Below are positions 7,283 to 12,137 of a DNA stretch of 12,137 nt, piece by piece. The translations under genes were made by a program, and so were the position numbers. The notes under the pieces were generated by a model. It ran no database searches. It had not been told where the DNA came from and worked only from the letters and a program-made list of their open reading frames with translations. Origin of the DNA: an uncultured Parabacteroides sp. (lineage in GTDB: Bacteria; Bacteroidota; Bacteroidia; Bacteroidales; Tannerellaceae); contig USAD01000057.1 in the NCBI GenBank assembly GCA_900552415.1, forward strand, positions 1 through 12,137, written 5' to 3'. Numbering within the stretch: the first letter of the stretch is position 1; the number at the start of each line of letters is the position of its first letter.

Positions 7283-8547
7283 AAGATAAGGAAAGAGATA
7301 GTCTTGATGATCTGTTCCGGTCTAAACTGTATGACCTTGAGGCGGATACCTCTCCAGAGGATTGGGAGTCTATTGCCGGAAGGTTGCCTGATGTTGAGCG
7401 TAGACCGATCTTCTTGCGTCATACGTTCCGTTATTGGGCTGCCGCGGCGGTTTTAGCGTTGTTGATCTCTTTGGGAGGAATCTATTTGAACAAGGGGATA
7501 GAAAACGAGGCTGTTTCTTTGTTGGCTCAAGAGGAGAAGGTCATGGATGAGCCGGAATCTGGTTCGGAAGAAATATCAATTGTGGATCATGAGGGAGAAG
7601 ATACGACTGAAAAAGATAGTTTGCTCCCTGAAAGAGTGATCGTTTCGTCACGAGGTCGTGCTGTACGGCCATTGTTAGCGGTTGTTTCAGATATTCGTCC
7701 AACGGAGATTGAGTTGCCTCAGGAAGATCTGGATTTGGAAATTGAGCGTCCCCAAGAGAGAACGGTGTCTAAGAAAAAATCGAGAGTGGCGACTGTGGTA
7801 CCGGATGATCAGGCTGGAGCGTATTATGCGGAGCGTTCTCCTGTTCCATCAACACAAGGGTATAAGTCGCATGATTCTAAAAAACAAAAATGGCAAGTTG
7901 GTTTGTCGAGCGGAAGTCTCTCTTTCAAGTCGGAGAATTCCGTTAACCGTTATGTCACGAATAGTGATGCTTTGCGGAGCGAGAGTTTGCTGGCCATGAA
8001 TGCCGTTTCTAATTCTAACAGCATTGATTCCAAGAAGACCAATATCCATCACCGGATCCCGTTTAACGTAGGACTTTCCGCTGAATATTATTTGATGCCT
8101 CGCTTGTCTTTGCAATTTGGCGTGTCTTATGCCTATTTGGTATCCGACTGGAAAACAAACGGAGTTTATCATACGAAGGAAGAACGACGTTTGCATTTTG
8201 TGGGAATACCCGTATCTTTGTCGTACACTATTGCGGAATGGAATAAGGTCCGTTTTTATGCTTCCGCTGGGGCGAAGGCGGAAGTTAATGTTGCGGGGCG
8301 TCAGAAGATGCGGCTTTTCTCAGACGATAATGTCATAGCGCTTGAGGAAGAGAAAGTGAGGATGAAAGAGTGGCAATGGTCTGTTAATGCGGGTCTTGGC
8401 GCAAGTTATCCTTTAGTTCGCTTCATGAGCCTTTTTGCTGAAGTTGGTGGTGCTTATTATTTTGATAACGGTAGTGTTATTGAGACGATTTATGCCGAGA
8501 AACCGTTCAATCTGAATTTACAGGTTGGTTTGCGTTTTGGCTTTTAG
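7279..8547 (+). CDS. Probable dual membrane-spanning anti-sigma factor (Dma-like): cytoplasmic domain, one inner-membrane helix, disordered linker, C-terminal outer-membrane beta-barrel
   Basis: The product has 422 residues and no cleavable signal peptide. Residues 1-50 are charged, with SLDDLFRSKLYDLEADTSPEDW resembling the short helix and P..W motif of Bacteroidota anti-sigma proteins. One hydrophobic helix follows at about 52-70. Residues 71-204 are rich in Glu, Asp, Pro, Lys and Ser and look disordered; about 135 residues could cross the periplasm. From about 205 there are eight alternating, aromatic-flanked beta segments starting near 205, 261, 276, 304, 323, 364, 383 and 409. The protein ends LNLQVGLRFGF with a terminal Phe, the usual signature of outer-membrane barrels. 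Together with translational coupling to the sigma gene this matches the Dma family reported in Bacteroides thetaiotaomicron, in which one polypeptide links both membranes and restrains its sigma factor. An automatic annotation would probably say only outer-membrane beta-barrel or porin family protein. Confidence 0.8.
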   Translation: MKDKERDSLDDLFRSKLYDLEADTSPEDWESIAGRLPDVERRPIFLRHTFRYWAAAAVLALLISLGGIYLNKGIENEAVSLLAQEEKVMDEPESGSEEISIVDHEGEDTTEKDSLLPERVIVSSRGRAVRPLLAVVSDIRPTEIELPQEDLDLEIERPQERTVSKKKSRVATVVPDDQAGAYYAERSPVPSTQGYKSHDSKKQKWQVGLSSGSLSFKSENSVNRYVTNSDALRSESLLAMNAVSNSNSIDSKKTNIHHRIPFNVGLSAEYYLMPRLSLQFGVSYAYLVSDWKTNGVYHTKEERRLHFVGIPVSLSYTIAEWNKVRFYASAGAKAEVNVAGRQKMRLFSDDNVIALEEEKVRMKEWQWSVNAGLGASYPLVRFMSLFAEVGGAYYFDNGSVIETIYAEKPFNLNLQVGLRFGF

Positions 8548-8587
8548 TTAGGTAATGTGTAATAAATTTAGATATAAAAGATAGAAA

Positions 8588-9355
8588 ATGAAAACGTTGA
8601 GATTATTGGGAGCCGTAGCCGCTACGGCTATGGTGTTGTTTACATCCTGTTTAGGAGAAGGGTCTAATACATATTCCGCTACTCAATTTGCGGTGGGTGG
8701 ATATACTGAGAAAACATTTGCGTTGGTATTGAATACGCCGGCAGGACCGATCTATTCTTCCGCGTTGGAGGGTAAGGTCGTTGATGGCGCTTGTTATCAA
8801 GTGGCGTATGAGGTCGATTCTTCTTCTCCGGAGAATGCGAATGCGAATACGAACGGATATTATGTCGCTACGGTTTCCGCTTTGGCAGAGATAACGAAGG
8901 GTGCATGCCAATTCTATAATTTGCCGGATACAACTTCGTTGTTGATAAATGAGTTGCCTTTGCAGAATTTGATGGGTTATCAGCAACTTGGAATTTATGT
9001 TGATGGTCATCTCTTTTTGGGCGGTACATTGAATAAGAAGAATGAGCAACAAAACTTATGGACATTGTATTGGGATCGTATGAAAGACCCTGTAGAGGAT
9101 AACGGCGTGAACACATATGATTTATTTATCCGTGTACAGAAGACCGCCGAGGGAACAGGTTCTTCTGAGACGGCGACAACAGAGCCTAGAGCTTTCCAGT
9201 TGGAGCAAGTGCTTAAGACTGTCAATGATGCGGAAAAAGCAAAAGGTAAAGAGACTTATGTATTGAAGGTTAATTATCTTACGGCAATTAACGAGAAGGA
9301 TAGCACAGACTTGAAGTGGGATTCCTTGAAACTGACGTTTGGTGTATCTGAATAA
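8588..9355 (+). CDS. NigD-like lipoprotein, first of a tandem pair
   Basis: This 255-residue lipoprotein has the hydrophobic signal at 8-18 and lipobox LFTSC with lipidated Cys21. Residues after Cys (LGEGSN) are only weakly acidic, so surface display is uncertain. A beta-rich region at about 32-105 (AVGGYT, VLNTPAGPIYSSAL, GYYVATV) could be the NigD-type OB-like domain. A second beta-rich region follows (LGIYVDGHLFLGG, WTLYWDRMKDP, VNTYDLFIRVQ, YVLKVNYLTAI). The protein downstream aligns with it throughout, so they are paralogues. It lies 40 bases after the barrel gene and ends just before a strong terminator, so it is probably the last cistron of the sigma/anti-sigma transcript. A NigD-like protein mediates the vesiculation effect of Dma1 in B. 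thetaiotaomicron. The biochemical function of NigD-like proteins is not known. The family call comes from layout and context. Confidence 0.62.
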   Translation: MKTLRLLGAVAATAMVLFTSCLGEGSNTYSATQFAVGGYTEKTFALVLNTPAGPIYSSALEGKVVDGACYQVAYEVDSSSPENANANTNGYYVATVSALAEITKGACQFYNLPDTTSLLINELPLQNLMGYQQLGIYVDGHLFLGGTLNKKNEQQNLWTLYWDRMKDPVEDNGVNTYDLFIRVQKTAEGTGSSETATTEPRAFQLEQVLKTVNDAEKAKGKETYVLKVNYLTAINEKDSTDLKWDSLKLTFGVSE

Positions 9356-9371
9356 GGTAAAGGAAATATAG

Positions 9372-9387
9372 CGCCGGATTATCGGCG
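9372..9387 (+). other. Small GC-rich hairpin ahead of the terminator
   Basis: CGCCG (9372-9376) pairs perfectly with CGGCG (9383-9387) around the loop GATTAT. It stands five bases before the main terminator stem and makes a tandem hairpin. It may stabilise the 3' end or assist termination, or be incidental. Confidence 0.35.
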
Positions 9388-9392
9388 GTGAT

Positions 9393-9435
9393 AAAGCACA
9401 TGAGACATAAGGCATGGATCTCATGTGCTTTTTTT
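9393..9435 (+). terminator. Strong intrinsic terminator after the first NigD-like gene
   Basis: AAAGCACATGAGA (9393-9405) pairs perfectly with TCTCATGTGCTTT (9419-9431) around a 13-base loop. A run of seven T residues (9429-9435) overlaps the base of the right arm. It begins 38 bases after the stop codon and is the clearest intrinsic terminator in the window. It likely ends the sigma/anti-sigma/NigD-like transcript and leaves the second NigD-like gene dependent on its own promoter. Confidence 0.88.
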
Positions 9436-9528
9436 GTGTTCGGTTTTTAACTGATTTCTGGAGTAAAGTTGTCGATGGAGAAACGCTCTATTTTGTCCCT
9501 ATACGGGGTGATTATGCCTTGAAAATCG

Positions 9529-9536
9529 TATCTTCG
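9529..9536 (+). promoter_or_regulatory. Candidate -7 element for the second NigD-like gene
   Basis: TATCTTCG, followed by C, differs by one base from the Bacteroidota TAnnTTTG element and lies 26 bases before the ATG. No TTTG is found at the usual spacing; TTTG at 9492-9495 is too far away. The upstream terminator implies that a promoter must exist in 9436-9562, and this is its most likely core. Confidence 0.38.
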
Positions 9537-9562
9537 CGAAAATAGGAATCAAAAAGGCTGAT

Positions 9563-10351
9563 ATGATTAAGTTTATAAAGTCGAAAGTTTTGTGGCTCGT
9601 GATTGGCGTTGTCTCTTTGGTCTCTTGTCTGGAGGATATTGAGAATGAGTATTATCCCGGTACAGTGCCAGCGGTAGTTTGTATTTATGGGGATAGCGCT
9701 TTTCATATGTTGAAAACTCCCTTGGGAATGCTCTATGATGAATCGTTGAGTTCCAAACCCGAAGGCGATTGTCTGTTAGCCTCTTTTACCTATAATCCTA
9801 ATGATCCTATGAATAAGGATGCTTCTGCTCGTGGGTATTATTATGTAACGATCGAGGGGACGACAGATATGAGTCGTTTGGGAACGAAGTCTGGATTGAC
9901 GGACACGACTCGGGTTTTGGCGAATGAGGTGGCTGTCGTGCCTACGGCGGCGATCGATTTTGCGGATTATTTTGTCAGCTTGAATCAAAACTTGTTTGTG
10001 CCGGTTGTCTATATGGCATTGGATGGTACGACAATGACTTGGGAGTTGTCGTATGATCCCAAGCAAGAACCTGAGATGGTTGACAGGTTGCCTGTTTATT
10101 CCCTCTATTTGCGTGGTGTTATGTCGGAAACATCGAGTGAGACTGATGAAGAGGAAGAAGAGAAGCCCGAGGAACCGAAGACCTTCTCGGACGTCGTCGT
10201 TTTTGATATGAGCGCCTTTTTGTCGGACATAAAAGCGCATGGCGCTCCATCTTCGGGTATACAAGTACGGATACGTTTCTTGGAAGGTGAGGATTCAAGT
10301 CGGCCTTCCGGTCTGTTATGGGGAATGACCGATCCGTTATTGATAAATTGA
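9563..10351 (+). CDS. NigD-like lipoprotein, second of a tandem pair, predicted surface-exposed
   Basis: This 262-residue lipoprotein has a hydrophobic core at about 8-20 and lipobox SLVSC with lipidated Cys22. LEDIENE follows directly, an acidic stretch like the lipoprotein export signals that carry Bacteroidota lipoproteins to the outer surface. It is collinear with the previous lipoprotein: LKTPLGMLYDESLSS (50-64) against LNTPAGPIYSSALEG (48-62), GYYYVTIEG (91-99) against GYYVATVSA (90-98), LFVPVVYMAL against LFLGGTLNKK, and VYSLYLRG against TYDLFIRV. The sequences are clearly diverged, so this is an old duplication. It has a unique acidic patch near 195-206. The strong terminator upstream and a candidate promoter suggest separate control. 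Only 34 bases separate its stop from riboflavin synthase, with no terminator seen. Biochemical function is unknown. Confidence 0.62.
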   Translation: MIKFIKSKVLWLVIGVVSLVSCLEDIENEYYPGTVPAVVCIYGDSAFHMLKTPLGMLYDESLSSKPEGDCLLASFTYNPNDPMNKDASARGYYYVTIEGTTDMSRLGTKSGLTDTTRVLANEVAVVPTAAIDFADYFVSLNQNLFVPVVYMALDGTTMTWELSYDPKQEPEMVDRLPVYSLYLRGVMSETSSETDEEEEEKPEEPKTFSDVVVFDMSAFLSDIKAHGAPSSGIQVRIRFLEGEDSSRPSGLLWGMTDPLLIN

Positions 10352-10385
10352 GAATTGTTGTTTAACTGATTATAAGAGAATTGTT

Positions 10386-10988
10386 ATGTTTTCGGGTATT
10401 GTGGAAGAGGCGGCTCAAGTGGTCGCTATTCAATCGGATAAAGGGAATATTCATTTGACTATGCGTTGCTCGTTTGTTGACGAGTTGAAGATTGACCAGA
10501 GTGTCGCTCATAATGGAGTTTGCCTGACGGTTGTCAGCAAGGAGGCTGATACTTATACAGTAACGGCGATACAGGAGACTTTGGAGCGTTCTAATTTAGG
10601 CTTGCTTCGTGTTGGTGATCTGGTGAATCTGGAGCGGAGTATGTTGATGAATGGGCGCCTTGACGGACATATCGTGCAGGGGCATGTTGATCAGACTGCG
10701 GTTTGTACCGCTGTGGAAGAAGCGAATGGCAGTTGGTATTATACCTTCCAATATAAGATGGATAAGGAGATGGCTCGCCAAGGGTACATGACAGTCGAGA
10801 AAGGTTCTGTATGCGTGAATGGCGTGAGCCTGACTGTCTGCAATTCGAAGGACGACGGTTTCCAGGTCGCAATTATTCCTTATACGCATGAGCATACGAA
10901 TTTTTGCCAAATCAAGGAAGGTAGTGTCGTGAACCTGGAGTTTGATATCGTGGGGAAATACATCAGTAAGATGATGCGTTTCCAGTAA
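10386..10988 (+). CDS. ribE: Riboflavin synthase alpha subunit
   Basis: This enzyme catalyses the last step of riboflavin synthesis, the dismutation of two 6,7-dimethyl-8-ribityllumazine molecules to riboflavin and the pyrimidine precursor. The 200-residue length is normal. It begins MFSGIVE, the conserved start of the family (usually MFTGIVE). Two lumazine-binding repeats are seen, with NGVCLTV at 43-49 in the first and NGVSLTV at 145-151 in the second; GHIVQGHVD at 94-102 lies between them. No FMN riboswitch fits in the 34-base leader. The nitroreductase gene follows after 12 bases, pairing flavin production with a flavin user. The gene probably shares a transcript with the nitroreductase and possibly with the upstream lipoprotein gene. 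Confidence 0.96.
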   Translation: MFSGIVEEAAQVVAIQSDKGNIHLTMRCSFVDELKIDQSVAHNGVCLTVVSKEADTYTVTAIQETLERSNLGLLRVGDLVNLERSMLMNGRLDGHIVQGHVDQTAVCTAVEEANGSWYYTFQYKMDKEMARQGYMTVEKGSVCVNGVSLTVCNSKDDGFQVAIIPYTHEHTNFCQIKEGSVVNLEFDIVGKYISKMMRFQ

Positions 10989-11000
10989 AAAGCACGAAGT

Positions 11001-11546
11001 ATGGAGTCATTTCATGATTTAGCTTTCCAACGCCAGAGTGATCGTTCTTTCGATCCAGAAAAGACGGTCGATCGAGCGATCGTGTGTCGTATTTTGGAAT
11101 CTGCATGGATGGCACCTTCCGCCTGTAATGCACAACCTTGGCATTTTATTGTCGTGGACGATCCAGAGCTTAAAAACAAGGTGGCGGATGCGACCTCCTC
11201 AAAAGTATTAGGTTTTAATCATTTTACGAAGCAGGCGGCGGTGCATATCTTGATCGTCGAGGAGAAGGTGAATTTGACTTCTGGTATAGGAGGTTGGGTA
11301 AAGAATAAGAGTTTTGCACCGATCGATATTGGTATTGCGGCTGCTCATATCTGCCTGGCCGCTGAGGATGAGGGTTTGGGCTCTTGTATTCTTGGTTGGT
11401 TTGATGAGAACAAGATGCGTGAGTTGTTGTCAATCCCGTCCAATAAGCGTGTGGTGTTGGACATCGTACTGGGTTATTCAACGCAGGCGGATCGTCCTAA
11501 AAAGCGTAAGCCTTGGGATGAGGTCGTCAGCTTTAACTCTTACTGA
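11001..11546 (+). CDS. Nitroreductase family protein, FMN-dependent
   Basis: This small oxidoreductase of the nitroreductase fold normally forms a dimer with one FMN per interface and uses NAD(P)H to reduce nitro compounds, quinones or similar acceptors. In 181 residues, RQSDRSF at 11-17 supplies the phosphate-contacting arginines and serine. APSACNAQPWHF at 38-49 is the standard flavin-binding loop, and GIAAAHICLAAEDEGLGSCILGWF at about 111-134 (dimer core and flavin region) is typical. No ferredoxin or other domain is fused. It lies 12 bases after riboflavin synthase, so co-expression is likely. The physiological substrate cannot be inferred; in anaerobic gut species such proteins often activate nitroimidazoles. 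Confidence 0.92.
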   Translation: MESFHDLAFQRQSDRSFDPEKTVDRAIVCRILESAWMAPSACNAQPWHFIVVDDPELKNKVADATSSKVLGFNHFTKQAAVHILIVEEKVNLTSGIGGWVKNKSFAPIDIGIAAAHICLAAEDEGLGSCILGWFDENKMRELLSIPSNKRVVLDIVLGYSTQADRPKKRKPWDEVVSFNSY

Positions 11547-11593
11547 TCGTAAGGAAATCCTTGATTGCGATAATGCTGAAAAATTAAACATCG

Positions 11594-11617
11594 AGGAATC
11601 AAATTGGTATGATTCTT
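11594..11617 (+). repeat. Inverted repeat upstream of the J-domain gene
   Basis: AGGAATCA (11594-11601) and TGATTCTT (11610-11617) form an eight-base dyad with one G-U pair and an eight-base centre AATTGGTA. It lies 41 bases before the ATG. It has no T-tract, so it looks more like a protein-binding dyad or a weak 3' hairpin for the nitroreductase message than an intrinsic terminator. Confidence 0.3.
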
Positions 11618-11658
11618 GTCGGATGTCTGTTTATGAATACTAAAGAAAGGAGTTGGTT

Positions 11659-12137
11659 ATGGGCTATATAGATTATTATAAAGTGTTGGGTGTCGATAAG
11701 GGCGCCTCGCAAGATGATATCAAGAAGGCTTATAAAAAGCTGGCTCGCAAATATCATCCTGATTTAAATCCGAATGATCCAGACGCTCAACGCAAGTTTC
11801 AGGAAATAAATGAGGCGAATGAGGTGTTGAGTGATCCAGAGAAGAGAAAGAAATACGACTCATATGGGGAAAACTGGAAGCATGCGGATGAATTTGATGC
11901 GGCTCGTGGCTCGAGTTCGTATAATGGGAATGGTGGTTTCATGGACTCTGACGGAAATACTTATTGGAGTTATTCTTCGGGGGATGGTGAATTCTCGGAT
12001 TTCTTTGAGTCATTGTTCGGTTCTGCGAAAAATGCTCGTGGAAGGCGTGGTTTTAGTTTCAGGGGGCAGGATTTCAAGGCGGAACTGGAGCATTCGTTGA
12101 GAGAGGCTTACGACACTCACAACCGGGTTATTACAGT
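11659..12137 (+). CDS. cbpA: CbpA-type DnaJ (J-domain) co-chaperone, 3' end outside the window
   Basis: The frame opens [17 protein letters not shown] and stays open to the window edge (159 codons plus two bases). The J domain is at about 5-70, with the essential HPD at 33-35, so it should stimulate DnaK ATP hydrolysis. Residues about 71-135 form a Gly/Phe/Ser-rich linker ([15 protein letters not shown]). [21 protein letters not shown] then opens the substrate-binding C-terminal domain directly, with no CxxCxGxG zinc-finger repeats before it. This is the type II layout of E. coli CbpA, not of DnaJ. AAAGGAG precedes the ATG by six bases, one of the better Shine-Dalgarno matches here, and an in-frame TAA at 11641 rules out a longer start. 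A MerR-like CbpM partner often follows in Bacteroidota, but it would lie beyond the window. Confidence 0.88.
   Translation, partial: MGYIDYYKVLGVDKGASQDDIKKAYKKLARKYHPDLNPNDPDAQRKFQEINEANEVLSDPEKRKKYDSYGENWKHADEFDAARGSSSYNGNGGFMDSDGNTYWSYSSGDGEFSDFFESLFGSAKNARGRRGFSFRGQDFKAELEHSLREAYDTHNRVIT

Noticed and set aside
6746..8547. FecR-type sigma/anti-sigma pair controlling a SusC/SusD or TonB uptake locus
   Set aside because: The anti-sigma candidate has no FecR domain, ends in a barrel, and no SusC, SusD or TonB-dependent receptor is in the window.
7279..8547. Ordinary outer-membrane porin
   Set aside because: A cleavable signal peptide is absent, the hydrophobic helix is 50 residues in, and the gene is translationally coupled to a sigma factor.
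8827..8862. Short GAATGC/GAATAC repeat giving an Asn-Ala-Asn-Ala-Asn-Thr-Asn run in the first NigD-like gene
   Set aside because: Only about three imperfect six-base units; too short to support phase variation or a structural repeat.
10352..10385. FMN riboswitch ahead of riboflavin synthase
   Set aside because: The 34-base leader is far too short for the RFN element and has no matching conserved helices.
1..12137. CRISPR array, tRNA, rRNA or complete insertion sequence
   Set aside because: No regularly spaced repeats, RNA gene signatures or transposase with terminal inverted repeats were found by eye.

Overview
The window reads as chromosomal DNA from a member of the Bacteroidales, with Parabacteroides as the best guess. 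This rests on the protein families, the lack of strong Shine-Dalgarno dependence, promoter-like TAnnTTTG elements, and Bacteroidota-type lipoproteins and envelope genes. The genus is an inference; the order is fairly secure. Ten genes lie on the + strand: nine are complete and the tenth, a J-domain gene, is cut by the right edge. A short minus-strand reading frame at the left edge looks like the remnant of an Rpn/PD-(D/E)XK transposase-like gene. No tRNA, rRNA, CRISPR array or intact insertion sequence was seen, and no gene-free stretch exceeds about 210 bases.

Layout. (1) Bases 1-83 hold the minus-strand fragment. (2) Bases 174-4306 carry ftsK, a lolA-like gene and trxB, closely packed as a probable operon; ftsK, lolA and trxB are also near neighbours in Escherichia coli. 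(3) Bases 4380-6655 carry a glycerophosphodiester phosphodiesterase lipoprotein and a GHL10-type glycosidase with a C-terminal fibronectin-like domain, an envelope degradation or salvage pair. (4) Bases 6680-10351 are the most interesting part. An ECF sigma factor overlaps by ATGA the start of a protein with a cytoplasmic N-terminus, one inner-membrane helix, a disordered linker of about 135 residues and a C-terminal eight-strand outer-membrane beta-barrel. Two tandem, diverged NigD-like lipoproteins follow, the first ending at a strong intrinsic terminator. (5) Bases 10386-11546 carry riboflavin synthase and an FMN-type nitroreductase. (6) Bases 11659-12137 carry the start of a CbpA-type DnaJ co-chaperone.

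How it fits together. Region 4 matches the organisation of the dual membrane-spanning anti-sigma factor (Dma/Das) systems described in Bacteroides thetaiotaomicron. There, as I recall, a barrel-bearing anti-sigma factor holds an ECF21-family sigma factor, and release changes expression of a NigD-like lipoprotein and outer-membrane vesicle production. The window therefore probably contains an outer-membrane-sensing sigma circuit with its candidate lipoprotein outputs alongside. Assigning this locus to that family rests on architecture and gene order seen here, without any alignment or search.
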